Shown piece after piece: positions 10,047-21,311 of a stretch of DNA of 64,000 bases. The stretch covers positions 182,830-246,829 of the forward strand of contig JAOKCF010000003.1 in NCBI GenBank assembly GCA_028245195.1. The letters are read 5' to 3'. The notes beneath the pieces are model-generated. The model ran no database searches. It was not told where the DNA came from and worked only from the letters and a program-made list of their open reading frames with translations. Position 1 is the stretch's first letter; every line of letters begins with the position of its first letter. A program made the translations under genes and the position numbers. Origin of the DNA: Vicingaceae bacterium (GTDB lineage Bacteria; Bacteroidota; Bacteroidia; Flavobacteriales_E; Vicingaceae).

Positions 10047-11696
10047 AATTTAATTCCACAGATTAAAATATCATCCACCTGCTCTTCATTTTATGGTTTG
10101 TTTGATATTCTTTTCTTGCTCAGCCATTGATAAATGAGCAATGTTGCGCAGCATATCTGTAACGTTTCGTATCATAAATTTCTTACCATTTGGACCACCA
10201 AATTGATCTGGATAACCTTCAGAAAAAACATAAACAGAATCGCCGGGGAGAATTTCAATATAGGTGGTTGTGAATACCTTTTCACGCAAAGAAATACCTC
10301 CAATAGAAAATATAGAGCCTTTGAAAATTTCTAACTCGCCATTACGAGCAAGATAAAGTGGTCGCATTGCTCCTGCAAATTCGAGTTTGTTATGAGCATA
10401 TTCTAAGTGAATTAACCCTAGCTCCATTCCATCTTTACTATTCTTATTGTTCATGGAATTTTTGTGCAATGCAGTTCTCACTCCTCTATCCAACTCTCTT
10501 AAAATAGCACCCGGATCAGTAATTTCTTGTTGATTTACAATTTCATTCAATTGGGTGTAGCCTATAACCGACATAAAAGCTCCCGGAACGGTGTTTCCCG
10601 TGCAATCGACTACAGCAAACAAAGGTTTATCTTTTACTTTCTCGTACCATTAGAAATCTCCACTTACAACATCTTTTGGCTCTTAATAAACAAAGGAATC
10701 AAGAAATCCATCCTCTAGCCTTTGCACAGGAGGTAAAATAGAAGCTTGGATGCGTTTTGCATATTGAATGCTTCCGTTGATTTCTTTACTGTTAATTTCT
10801 AAATGCTTTTTTTCTTTCTTTAGCGCTTCAGTTCGTGCCTCTACTTTATGTTCTAATGTCTCATTGAGTTGGTGCAATTCTTTGTTCGCCAAATCTAAAT
10901 CGGCAAGACTCCTAAATAGTGCTTCTTCTGCTCTTTTTCTTTCGGAAATGTCTCTGATGATTCCTTGGTAGCAATTAACGCTGTTGTCTTCATTGTAAAT
11001 AATCATGGAATTTAAAAGACAATTTACTTGCGTTTTCCATCCTTTTTCTTCAATACAATTTCGTAATCAGAAACTTGTCCATGTTCTTCCAAAACTTGTC
11101 TGAAGGTATCTCTTTCGTTTTGATTAATTTAGAGTTCTTTAACTGTTAAGGTAGATAGTTCCTCTTCATTGCAGCCAAATAGTTCTAAGCCGGCTGGATT
11201 AAAGTCAACGAACTCTCCACTTGGAGTAGAGATATAGATGGCATATTTTGAACGTGAAAAAATTTGATGATACCTTTCTTCACTTTTCCTTAATTCTTTT
11301 TCAAATTGCTTCCTTTCAATTGCATAAGAAATAGACCGAAACAATGTTTCGCTGCACATTTTTTCTTTTGGGATATAATCTTGAGCTTCATTTTTCACGG
11401 CCTAGGCAGCAATTGCACTATCGTCTAATTTTGTCAGTACGATGCACGGAATGTCTGGTAGTTCTGAAAACAGGCTCGTATAGGATCGTAGACCGTATCC
11501 ATCAGGTAAAAATAGATTGAGTAGTATAATTTTGATCCGCTCTTTTTTCAAAAGCTCATAACTTTCTCCCAAGTTTTGGCAAAAATGAATATCAATGTTT
11601 AGTCCTGTGATTCCCCCATAAGTAATCAGCGACTTGAAGAGCTTCTTCTTCTATGTTTTCGACTAAAAGTAAATTGATTTTATCCGATGATGTAGT
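10043..11696 (-). pseudogene. Decayed response-regulator receiver / PAS / SpoIIE-type serine phosphatase
   Basis: Fragments 11129-11398 (PAS), 10683-11006 (PAS end plus coiled coil) and 10086-10622 (phosphatase) form one protein. In-frame stops at 11402-11404 TAG, 11129-11131 TAA, 10683-10685 TAA, 10650-10652 TAA; frameshifts near 11.6 kb, 11.02 kb and 10.085 kb; conserved C-terminus NEEQVDDILICGIKF recovered after the last shift. Confidence 0.85.
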
Positions 11697-11701
11697 GTTT
11701 A

Positions 11702-11730
11702 GTAGTATTTATTAAACTAATAAATACTAC
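11702..11730. repeat. Perfect 13-bp inverted repeat with 3-nt loop (GTAGTATTTATTA-aac-TAATAAATACTAC)
   Basis: Direct reading; arms are exact reverse complements. Confidence 0.9.
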
Positions 11731-11875
11731 CAATGTTATATCCATACTCGTGTAATTTTTCGACGAATAACAGATTTATCCCTTTGTCGGAGGAATTATT
11801 TTAGGTTGACATTAAGAACAAATCACTTAGATTGAAACCTGAGTTATTACTTCCTTCAAATCATCGTAGATTCAA

Positions 11876-11883
11876 TACCTTTG
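11876..11883 (+). promoter_or_regulatory. Bacteroidetes -7 element TACCTTTG upstream of obg
   Basis: TAnnTTTG 13 nt before the ATG at 11897. Confidence 0.55.
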
Positions 11884-11896
11884 CAAAAAAATAAAC

Positions 11897-12895
11897 ATGG
11901 CCAATAGCAACTTTATAGATTACGTCAAAATTTGTTGCAGATCAGGAAGAGGAGGCTCAGGATCTCACCATTTGAGAAGGGATCGTTTGACTGCCAAAGG
12001 CGGGCCTGATGGTGGAGATGGAGGTAGAGGAGGTCATGTAATTGTTAGAGGAAATAAACAATTATGGACCCTTCTGCATTTAAAATACAAGAAGCATGTT
12101 ATTGCTAAGCCTGGAGAAAATGGTGGAGATAGCAACAGTTCTGGAAAAGAGGGAGAAGATCAGATTGTAGACGTTCCAATAGGCACCATTGCTAAAGATG
12201 TTGAAACTGGACAGGTGCTTTTTGAAATTATGGAAGACGGAGAGGAGCAAGTTATCTTAAAAGGAGGTAGAGGGGGGTTAGGAAATTCTCATTTTAAATC
12301 TTCCACCAATCAAACTCCACGTTATGCGCAAACAGGTGAAGATGGCAGAGAAGAGTGGAAGGTGTTAGAGCTGAAAGTATTGGCCGATGTTGGCTTAGTT
12401 GGTTTTCCAAATGCAGGTAAGTCTACCTTACTTTCAGTTGTTTCTGCTGCAAAGCCAGAAATTGCAAATTATGCTTTTACCACTTTAACTCCCAATTTGG
12501 GCATTGTGGCCTACCGCGATCATCGTTCATTTGTGATGGCTGATATTCCCGGAATAATTGAAGGGGCGCATGAGGGGAAAGGTTTAGGGCTTCGTTTTTT
12601 GAGGCACATCGAACGAAACGCAGTATTGCTTTTTTTGGTTCCTGCAGATAGTGACGACATTATAAAGGAATTCCAAATTTTATTGAACGAATTGCAACAA
12701 CATAACCCTGAATTGTTGGATAAAAATAGAATATTAGCGATTTCAAAATCAGACCTATTGGATGATGAATTAAAAGCTGAAATACGAAAAGAAATCGCAC
12801 CTCAGGAATGCATCTTTATTTCTTCTATTGTTCAAGAGAATATTATGGAACTAAAAGATTTGCTTTGGAAAAAAATAAACGAGTCAAATGGTTGA
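11897..12895 (+). CDS. obg: GTPase Obg/CgtA
   Basis: 332 aa; glycine-rich Obg fold, [21 protein letters not shown]. Confidence 0.95.
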   Translation: MANSNFIDYVKICCRSGRGGSGSHHLRRDRLTAKGGPDGGDGGRGGHVIVRGNKQLWTLLHLKYKKHVIAKPGENGGDSNSSGKEGEDQIVDVPIGTIAKDVETGQVLFEIMEDGEEQVILKGGRGGLGNSHFKSSTNQTPRYAQTGEDGREEWKVLELKVLADVGLVGFPNAGKSTLLSVVSAAKPEIANYAFTTLTPNLGIVAYRDHRSFVMADIPGIIEGAHEGKGLGLRFLRHIERNAVLLFLVPADSDDIIKEFQILLNELQQHNPELLDKNRILAISKSDLLDDELKAEIRKEIAPQECIFISSIVQENIMELKDLLWKKINESNG

Positions 12896-13451
12896 GAATC
12901 TGGAACAATGGGATCGTGAGTTGTTTGTCTTTTTGAATGGATTTCATTCAGAGAGTTTGGACTTTGTCATGTGGCATGTTTCAGGAAAATTACAGTGGAT
13001 TCCATTGTATTTATTCCTTTTGTTTCTCCTTACCAAAAAATACGGTAAACTAATTTGGGTAATTCTAGTTGCAACTGCTTTAACGGTTACTTTAGCTGAC
13101 CAATTTTCAGTAAAGCTTTTTAAAGAGGTTTTCGAACGCTGGCGACCTTGCCACAACTTGGACTTAAAAGAAATGGTTCATTTGGTGAACGACAAATGTG
13201 GGGGGCGTTTTGGTTTCGTCTCCAGTCATGCTGCCAATTCATTCGCAACAGCCGGGCTTTTAGGATTATTTTTCAACCGAAAGTCACTTTATTTATTGCT
13301 TATTTGGGCTAGTTTAGTTTCTTATAGTCGTGTTTATTTGGGGGTTCACTATCCGTCTGATATTTTGGGTGGAGCCATTATTGGACTAATTGTAGCTTTT
13401 CTTGTTCATCGTATTGCATCTTCAATTTTAAACTATTTAAAAGATGCTTAA
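12888..13451 (+). CDS. PAP2-family membrane phosphatase
   Basis: [35 protein letters not shown]. Confidence 0.9.
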   Translation: MVENLEQWDRELFVFLNGFHSESLDFVMWHVSGKLQWIPLYLFLLFLLTKKYGKLIWVILVATALTVTLADQFSVKLFKEVFERWRPCHNLDLKEMVHLVNDKCGGRFGFVSSHAANSFATAGLLGLFFNRKSLYLLLIWASLVSYSRVYLGVHYPSDILGGAIIGLIVAFLVHRIASSILNYLKDA

Positions 13452-13815
13452 AAGTTTGCTAATGGTATTTTTAGGCGGTGGTTTAGGAGCTGTAGTGCGC
13501 TTTTTTATTGCAAAATCTTCGATTCAACTTTTTGAAAGTAATTTCCCAATAGGCACGTTGGTCTCTAATATTGTCGCTTCTGTTTTATTAGGTGTACTTG
13601 TGCATCAGTTTAATATTAGATTAGATGCTACCCAAAAAGCACTTTATTTATTCTTAGTAATTGGGTTTTGTGGTGGGTTGAGTACTTTTTCTACTTTCAG
13701 TATGGAGACGTTCGAGCTCTTAAAGCACGGTAATGTTGGGATAGCAATTTTGAACATTGTAATAAGTGTAGGAGTAGGAGTAGGAGTTTTGGCAATGCTG
13801 TTCAAGCAGCAATAG
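13444..13815 (+). CDS. crcB: Fluoride exporter CrcB/Fluc
   Basis: 123 aa, 4 TM; GGGLGAVVRF, FCGGLSTFSTFSMET. Confidence 0.9.
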   Translation: MLKSLLMVFLGGGLGAVVRFFIAKSSIQLFESNFPIGTLVSNIVASVLLGVLVHQFNIRLDATQKALYLFLVIGFCGGLSTFSTFSMETFELLKHGNVGIAILNIVISVGVGVGVLAMLFKQQ

Positions 13816-14296
13816 CCATTGATGAAATTGTAAGTGCTTACAATATTATTTTATCTAAGATAATAGTGCACATTTATTCTCAGAATTTTGACGTTGCAAT
13901 AGACTAGTGTAATGACTTTATTGGTCAGGATTTAAAAGGATTTTATTACGAAAAGTCAGTATCAAATTACTATTCGGCAATTACTCACTTTGGTTTACTT
14001 CAATTTAAGGAGGCGCAGACCATTCTATTGCAAAAGAATGAAATAGAAAAAGACAAGGAGGGATGGAATGTGTGGATTCGGATTATGCGCTTACTTTGCT
14101 CTATTGAGATGTTAAAGTTAAATATGATTACAATTTTAGTCTTACTTCAGTTGTTGTTGAAACCGAGTTGGAGAAACTAAAATCAACCGATGAACAATAC
14201 GCTTGGAATCCTGATTCACCTGAGCTAATTCTATTTCACGATTGGTTCGATGCTAAACTGCTGAAGAAAGGGTACAGTCCAAATTTTGAAATGTAA
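13815..14296 (+). pseudogene. Decayed hypothetical protein gene
   Basis: Frame DEIVSAYN...VAID*CNDFIGQDLKGFYYEKSVSNYYSAITHFGLLQFKEAQ...WNVWIRIMRLLCSIEMLKLNMI, shift, then YNFSLTSVVVETELEKLKSTDEQYAWNPDSPELILFHDWFDAKLLKKGYSPNFEM*; TAG at 13905-13907; no start codon. Confidence 0.7.
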
Positions 14297-14386
14297 CGAG
14301 AAGCGATGAAGCAAGAGAAATAATATCAAACACTATAGCTTTGCTAATCTGCTATTTTGACTTTTTGAATACTTGTAATAATTAGG

Positions 14387-15070
14387 TTACTCTTTTAGCA
14401 GGCCTTTAATGTCTTTGTTGTCCCCGTAAATAACCATAATGTCGTCTTCTTCTAAAACAGTTTTAGGCGATGCTACACCTTGCACGGTATTCACCATTCT
14501 GTTTGAACCTAACAAATTCTTTTGTTCTTCACGTTTAATTGTAGTGAGCACTACAACATTGTATTGCTTTCTGAAGCCTACTTCAGCAATTGTTTTTCCT
14601 GCGTATCTTCTAGGGACGTTCACTTCTACAATACTGTATTGACTGCTTAGTTCAAAAGACTCAACTACTCCTTTTAGTGTTAATTTTTTTGCCCATCGTT
14701 CAGCTGTTTCTTCTTCCGGATGAACTACGTCATCAACTCCAATGGCTTCCAAAACAGTTTCATGTAGCGGCGTAATAGCTCTGGCAATGAGTCGTTTTAC
14801 TTTTAAGTTTTTTAATACTGCAGTTGTCATTACATTGGCACCTTGGTGCTCTCCAATTGCCACAATCACTACATCTGTATCTTTTAATGGTAACCCCGAA
14901 ACGGTGAACTGATCGGTAGAATCCATGCAAATAGTGTGGGAAACAGATTCTTTTAAACTGTCAACTTTGTCCATGTCATTGTCAACACCAATTACTTCGT
15001 TTCCTGCTTCTGTTAATTTTTGAGCTAATGAAGCTCCAAAGTTTCCCAATCCGAAAATGATATATTTCAT
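14387..15070 (-). CDS. trkA: Potassium uptake regulator TrkA/KtrA (RCK domains)
   Basis: 227 aa; IFGLGNFGASLAQKLTEAGNEVIGVDND. Confidence 0.9.
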   Translation of the reverse strand: MKYIIFGLGNFGASLAQKLTEAGNEVIGVDNDMDKVDSLKESVSHTICMDSTDQFTVSGLPLKDTDVVIVAIGEHQGANVMTTAVLKNLKVKRLIARAITPLHETVLEAIGVDDVVHPEEETAERWAKKLTLKGVVESFELSSQYSIVEVNVPRRYAGKTIAEVGFRKQYNVVVLTTIKREEQKNLLGSNRMVNTVQGVASPKTVLEEDDIMVIYGDNKDIKGLLKE

Positions 15071-15222
15071 GACACTTAATTTTTTGTAAAGTTAAATCCA
15101 ATAGGGTTAAAATAAATATTGTCCAATTATTTTTGCTATCGAATTAAATATAAAAGATTAAGAATAAAAGGGCATGTATAGTAAAGGTTATTATCCTTTA
15201 TCTTTCGTCCTTGATCCTTAAC

Positions 15223-17001
15223 TTAATTAATCAGAATTTCTTCTTTTGAATAGCGGTAGTTTTTATACTTCTCTTTCCGAATTAGGGCAATTAATATAGT
15301 TAGCATACTGACTCTCCCCACAAACATTATTGCAATTATTATTAGCCTACTGGGGTCGCTTAGTTGTGGTGTTAGACCTATACTAAGGCCAACTGTGCTA
15401 TAGGCTGAAAAGCATTCAAATGCGATTCCTAACAAATCTTTGTCGCTGTCGAAATAAGCAATGGCGAATACTCCTGATCCTATAATCACCAATGAGAGAG
15501 AGATGATGGCAAATGAACGCCTAACTGTTATGTCTGCGACTTCTCTCCGAAAGATTTCAATTCTTGATTTTCCTCTAGCTAAGCTCCAAAAATTAAGCGT
15601 TGCAATAGCAAAGGTGCTCGTTTTTATTCCTCCACCGGTTGACGCAGGTGAGGCCCCCACCCACATAAGCAGAAATACAAGCATCAAGGTAGAGAAGTTT
15701 AACGCAGAAGTATCAACGGTGTTAAATCCTGCAGTTCTTGGAGTAGCAGCGCCAAACATGGCAGTAATAACCTTCCCAAATCCATTGTGCTCAGCCAAAG
15801 TATTATTATATTCGAAAATAAAGAAGACAACCGAGCCAAGAACGAAAAGGGTTAAACTGGTAATTAGCGTAATTCTAGAACTCAAGTTAATAACCCAAGG
15901 AGTGACAGTAGTTTCATTCTTTTCCTTTAAGAGGAAAGGCAACAACCTTTTGGTTACTAAATAACGGAGGTATTTGAACAAATTGAAAACAATTGGAAAC
16001 CCAAGACCACCAAAAATAAAAAGCACCATTGCTATGGAGTGAATTCCATATTTGAACTTAAAAAAGCCGGTATGTAAACTACTTGGTAAGGTACTAAAAC
16101 CCGCATTACAAAAAGCGGAAACGGAGTGAAACAAAGAGAAAAATACACGGTCGAAAAATGAAGGTATTTCTATTGCGTTTAAGTTGCCAAAAATGATTAG
16201 AGCCCCGGCAACCTCAATGCTAATTGTAATTAAAATTATATTTTTCAGTGTGTTAAAAACCTCGCCTAGCTTGTTCGCGCTAGTCATATCGCTTAACATT
16301 AATTGATTCTCATAAGTAGTTCCACCTCGAAAGAAATAGCTAAAATAACTGGCAAACGTCATGATTCCTAGCCCACCAATTTGAATTAAAGCCAGAATAA
16401 TGCATTGCCCAAATAAGGTGAAATAAGTCCCTGTATCTACCACAATCAATCCTGTTACGCAAACAGCCGAAGTAGAAGTGAACAGCGCATCAAGAAACCT
16501 AATTCCCTGGTGAGTAGCGTTCGGAAGCAATAAAAGTGTTGCTCCTAGGATAATAATTCCAAGAAAACTTAGAATAAATAATTGTGCTGGATTAAACAGT
16601 GCTCTGTTGAGATTTAGTTTTTTGGATGCTAATTCTCTTACAAAAACTAAAAATATTGCCGCATAAAACCATGGAGCGGAATTAAAGAATTGGAAAAACG
16701 AGAAGTTAGATAGTAGTTTAAATTTATCGATTAACAGGATGCTAAACAAAGAGACACTCAATACATCAAATACAAGAACTTGAAATGTAGGTCGTTCTGT
16801 TTTTTTTAAATATCGAATGATTGTTGCGACAATCCCAATAATTAAGGTAGTTGAGTACAGACTATTTAGCCAAAATTGGACGATGCCATTTTGATCAAAG
16901 CCAAAATCGTAAAAAACAGCAATTACTACTATAAAACTTATAGCAAATGCTGTTTGGCGCAAAACCCGATTAATGAACGATAAAAAGTCTGTTCTTTCCA
17001 A
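15223..17001 (-). CDS. trkH: Potassium uptake membrane subunit TrkH/KtrB family
   Basis: 592 aa; TSTSAVCVTGLIVVDTGTYFT, GASPASTGGGIKTSTFAI. Confidence 0.9.
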   Translation of the reverse strand: MERTDFLSFINRVLRQTAFAISFIVVIAVFYDFGFDQNGIVQFWLNSLYSTTLIIGIVATIIRYLKKTERPTFQVLVFDVLSVSLFSILLIDKFKLLSNFSFFQFFNSAPWFYAAIFLVFVRELASKKLNLNRALFNPAQLFILSFLGIIILGATLLLLPNATHQGIRFLDALFTSTSAVCVTGLIVVDTGTYFTLFGQCIILALIQIGGLGIMTFASYFSYFFRGGTTYENQLMLSDMTSANKLGEVFNTLKNIILITISIEVAGALIIFGNLNAIEIPSFFDRVFFSLFHSVSAFCNAGFSTLPSSLHTGFFKFKYGIHSIAMVLFIFGGLGFPIVFNLFKYLRYLVTKRLLPFLLKEKNETTVTPWVINLSSRITLITSLTLFVLGSVVFFIFEYNNTLAEHNGFGKVITAMFGAATPRTAGFNTVDTSALNFSTLMLVFLLMWVGASPASTGGGIKTSTFAIATLNFWSLARGKSRIEIFRREVADITVRRSFAIISLSLVIIGSGVFAIAYFDSDKDLLGIAFECFSAYSTVGLSIGLTPQLSDPSRLIIIAIMFVGRVSMLTILIALIRKEKYKNYRYSKEEILIN

Positions 17002-17057
17002 TGTTGAAAATCAATTTTGAAACCGCAATGTTAGGACTTTAATCGAAAATAGCAGGC

Positions 17058-19369
17058 TTATTTTTCGGTTTTGATACGGTGATTATTTTTATACAAAACG
17101 ATAGGGATGGTCTTATTGCTTTTCAATATCTTGAACACATTTAAGTCTATTTCTCTTAGTAAAAAGTCAGCTGCTAAGCTTGATTTCTAGCCTGGAGAAT
17201 TTCCTCTAATAAAAAACTCTATATCGCTAGATTTTGAGAGGGGAGAGAATTCCAATTGAACCAGACTCCAATCTTCAAAATGAATAAAAGTTGACGTGGC
17301 GACTTTCCTAACTGACTGAATTGTTTTTCCATTTTTTGCGATCTCTTTAACTACAAATTCTAAATGATTCAAATCATCTTGACCTCTATTTTTAAAGTTA
17401 TTACTCAACCAAATAGATGCCTCGTAAATAGTGCCAACCTCTAGAGAAGATGAGCTTATATTTAGTAATTTATTGTCTTCTTGCTGGTCAATTTCTATGT
17501 AGTTGTTTGAAAACTGAACTTTTTTATTGCTAAGGATTGGATCACCTTCTTTAAATTCATGGTAGTGAAAAAGTTTAGTTGAATCTGAAAGGTAAAACCC
17601 ATCTATATAAATGAGTGTAGAGTCTGATTCAAAAACCGCTATCTCTTTTTGGGCAGTATTTTCAAAAACCGTACGATATGGCAACAATCCAATAGAAATG
17701 TCATCTATTTGCTTTATCCATTGAGCCGATTGAAGTAAGCGGTTCTCCTCTTTTGCAAGCTGGTCTTTTTTATTCCAAATCACTAAAAACGGCAGTGTAG
17801 AAGTTAGGTCGGACTCCATGTTCTACTTATAGAAACTCGGGGCAAAAAATTGCATTTCATTTCTACTTTCTTGCAGAGAAATACGGGTCAAATAACTTGC
17901 AGTAAGCGGCAATCCTGTATAATAAGAAAGCAGCATTTAATTCACATAGGTTTCATTTGATGCCTCTTTTTCGTAATTATCGCTGCCTATGTTATAAAAT
18001 GGCATGGGAACTATAGCTTGAAATTTTGAAGCATCTAAAACTTCAAGGATGGAAGAAAAGTCTTTGTCAAGTTGTTCTTGATTGAAACTGTTAGCTGCCT
18101 GACTTATTTTGCTGCCCACTTCTACATGGTAGGGCAGTCCTTCAGCAATCATTAATGTCGGAAGTAGTAGTAAAATCAGTGCTTTTCCTACTTTGGATTG
18201 AATGCGTTCTGACCAAAAATTGATTAAGTAAAATGTGTAAACCGAGATGGCAAAATAGAACACCCAAGCAAATCGGCCAACGGCTCTAAATTGTTTTAAT
18301 AAGGGAAAATAATCTAACAAACCTTCCATTCCAAAGCGAAACGGAATTCCAAAGGAAAATACTAAAAGTAGCAAAGCAGCAAGTAGTATTTTATTAAGGG
18401 GCAGGGCATCTTGTTTGGTAAAATATCGCAACAAGAAAATGGCAATAAACGGTAGTAAAATAATTGTACCCAAGCCAATGTATGCCCAACCTTCCCAAGT
18501 TTGAGTAAAGTTTTGGAGTTGATTTAAAATGAAATCTTTTAGTGGACCATGATGTGGCAGAAGTATGGCGTCAAAGTCGGCATAATACTCGAAAAAGCCA
18601 TATGGATTATCTGTTCTGTTGGTGTGAACGTCACTAAAGACTTTAACTGTTAAGAACGGAAGCACTGAAAGAATTACACTTCCTAAAATATACCACGAAT
18701 TTGCTTTTTTGAAACGATGGAGTGAACCGTCAATTAAAAAGTAGGCAATTAAAATAGAGATGGAAATGACGCCCAAATAGGCATGTATAAAAAGCAATGC
18801 AGTATGAAAAATAGTGAGGTAAATCTGGTGTTTCCCTGATCGTTCTTTACCAATAAACTTGAGTAGCCCTAAAAAACAAAGAGGAATAACAAAAGAGTAT
18901 GAAAGCGCAAAATGACCTTCTAATCTAAAAATTTGTGGTGCCAAAATTAAAATTGCCCATGCGCCCAAAATCGCTAAAAATGCATTGATTTTTAATTCGC
19001 GCAGCAGTAGAAAAAGCACTAATGCTGAAATCAAGAAAGAGATTAGCATGGTTAAATTAAGTATGCCAATGGAATAGCTAGCGATGCTAGGGGAAATGAA
19101 ATTGAGTGGTTTTAAAATACTGATGAGAATAGGGTGTCCATCGGTGTATAAAAAGTTTTCTCCGTAGGGATAGTTGAAACCTTCAAAATTGCTTCGACTT
19201 TCGTTGTTTTTTATTTGATAGGCATATAGGTGAAGTAATTCTTTATTCCATCTCCATTGCCACTGAACAAGTAGCTGTTCGGACTAAACATAACCTTTCC
19301 ATAAAAGCACAGCATAAAAACAAGTGCACCAATAAGGGTAATGAAGCGAAAAGGGGAATGACTCTTCAT
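17058..19369 (-). pseudogene. Decayed large polytopic membrane protein (GT-C/YfhO-like) with extracytoplasmic C-terminal domain
   Basis: ORFs 17937-19049 and 17187-17819 are in one frame, separated by TAA 17937-17939 and TAG 17823-17825; a further TAG 17187-17189 is followed by 42 sense codons to TAA 17058-17060; N-terminus MKSHSPFRFITLIGALVFMLCFYGKVMFSPNSYLFSGNGDGIKNYFTY separated by a 2-nt frameshift. Confidence 0.85.
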
Positions 19370-19405
19370 CTTTTTCTTCAAAAGTAAGGTAGTTCCTTCG
19401 ATTAC

Positions 19406-19993
19406 TTATTGCTGGATTGCTGCAACCTTAAATTTAATTTTAAAGAAGTCTTTAATAACTTTGTCACCAAGGTTATCGAAAAACGAACCAGAACCATACC
19501 GAATGTCATATTCTGTTCGGTTGATGTCTACTTCTCCAACGGCTACCATTTTTGCGCTATCTTTTAGAAGGGTAACGTCAAATTCAATGTGTTTTGAGAT
19601 GCCTTTAATTTCCAAATCTGCAAAAACTTTTAGCTTATCCGCTTCATGTTTTTCGCTTTTTATAACTGTCAATTTACCTGTGGGATGGTTTTTTACAGCG
19701 AAGAAGTCGGGAGAAATTATATGATTTCGCAATTTTTCATTTTGCCCCTTATCTTCAATGTCGTTGATTTTTATGCTTTGCATATTGATGATAAACTCAC
19801 CTTTTGATATCAAGTTATTTTCGAATACATAACTGCCATTTTTTAATTCAATTACTCCACTGTGCTGTCCGGTGACTTTGCGACCGATCCATTCTACCGA
19901 GCTAATTTCTGTGTTTACTTTATAATTTTCTTGAGCTATACTTGTGATAGTAGTAAAAGCTAATGCCAATAAAGGGAGCGACACTTTTATCAT
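19406..19993 (-). CDS. YceI family protein (periplasmic)
   Basis: 195 aa; signal peptide, VEWIGRKVTGQHSGVIELKNG, FDVTLLKDSAKMVAVGEVDINRTEYDIRYGSG. Confidence 0.9.
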   Translation of the reverse strand: MIKVSLPLLALAFTTITSIAQENYKVNTEISSVEWIGRKVTGQHSGVIELKNGSYVFENNLISKGEFIINMQSIKINDIEDKGQNEKLRNHIISPDFFAVKNHPTGKLTVIKSEKHEADKLKVFADLEIKGISKHIEFDVTLLKDSAKMVAVGEVDINRTEYDIRYGSGSFFDNLGDKVIKDFFKIKFKVAAIQQ

Positions 19994-20110
19994 TTTGATG
20001 GTGTTGATGGTTATAAGACCAAATGTAGTGTGCTTGAATCAAATCCGGGAAACGTTTTCTACTTATTTTATAAAAATTAACAGGTAAAAAACGAAATCAA
20101 TTCTAAAGCG

Positions 20111-21226
20111 TTGTGTTTTTCTTTTGAAGTAATGTCTGAAGAGCTGCCCGAATTCCGTAAAATAATTCACATAGATATGGATGCGTTTTATGCTTCGGTA
20201 GAGCAAATGGACCGCCCAGAACTAAAGGGTAAGCCATTGGCTGTTGGCGGCTCTAGACAAAGAGGAGTTGTAGCAGCGGCGAGTTACGAAGCCCGGGCTT
20301 TTGGTGTTCACTCTGCTTTGGCGTCAAGCATTGCAGCAAGACGATGTCCAAATTTGATTTTTGTAAAACCGCGCTTTGATCGATACAAAGAAATTTCTTC
20401 TCAAATTATGGAGATTTTTCAAATCTACACAGATTTAGTTGAGCCACTTTCTCTAGACGAAGCTTACTTGGATGTTACTTACAATAAAAAAGAATTAAAG
20501 TCGGCGATTAAAATTGCCATGCTTATTCGCGAAGAAATAAAAATTAAGGTAGGCTTAACTGCTTCAGCAGGAGTTTCTTTTAACAAGTTTTTAGCAAAAA
20601 TAGCTTCTGATTTGGACAAGCCAGACGGACTAAGTGTGATTTTACCAGAACAAGCGATTCGGTTTATGGAGGAATTGCCCATTGAAAAGTTTCATGGCAT
20701 TGGGAAAGTAACTGCCAAAAAAATTAATGTCCAAGGAATTTTTAAAGGTGCTGATTTGATGAAGTTAGAACGCAGCGAATTGCTATGTCGCTATGGAAAT
20801 GCGGGCAAGCATTACCACAACATTGTTACCGCTAATGACCGCAGAGAGGTGAAACCAGATCGTATTCGAAAGTCTATTGGTGCGGAAAATACCTTTTCTA
20901 AGGATTTGTTTGAAGAAAATGAAGTTCTGGAAGCGTTGCAACACATTCATGAAACCCTAATGCGACGAATTGAAAAAACGAATCGTGAGGGAAGGACGAT
21001 AACACTTAAAATAAAGTACCACTATTTTACGGTAAAAAGGAGATCTAAGAGTATCGACCATTTTACGAGTTCTGCCGCTGTTGTTTGGCAAACCGTATTG
21101 GAATTGTTGCACCAACCCGAGTATTTGGAAAAAGACGTCCGCTTATTGGGTATTACGCTATCGCAACTAGATAATGAATATAAAATGAATGGATTAGGGG
21201 GGTATCAGTTGACTCTTTATTTTTAG
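20111..21226 (+). CDS. dinB: DNA polymerase IV; likely start at ATG 20132
   Basis: HIDMDAFYASVEQ, SLDEAYLDVT, SAGVSFNKFLAKIASDLDKP. Confidence 0.95.
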   Translation: MCFSFEVMSEELPEFRKIIHIDMDAFYASVEQMDRPELKGKPLAVGGSRQRGVVAAASYEARAFGVHSALASSIAARRCPNLIFVKPRFDRYKEISSQIMEIFQIYTDLVEPLSLDEAYLDVTYNKKELKSAIKIAMLIREEIKIKVGLTASAGVSFNKFLAKIASDLDKPDGLSVILPEQAIRFMEELPIEKFHGIGKVTAKKINVQGIFKGADLMKLERSELLCRYGNAGKHYHNIVTANDRREVKPDRIRKSIGAENTFSKDLFEENEVLEALQHIHETLMRRIEKTNREGRTITLKIKYHYFTVKRRSKSIDHFTSSAAVVWQTVLELLHQPEYLEKDVRLLGITLSQLDNEYKMNGLGGYQLTLYF

Positions 21227-21311
21227 AAAATTCTTCGAATTAACTGTTGTGTGGCAAAAGGATAAAAGCTAATTTTGGAATCCTTATAAAAAGAACTAAA
21301 CGAAATATAAA

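Noticed and set aside
13850-13865. Palindrome-like TTATCTAAGATAA
   Set aside because: Short and AT-rich, inside pseudogene sequence; expected by chance.
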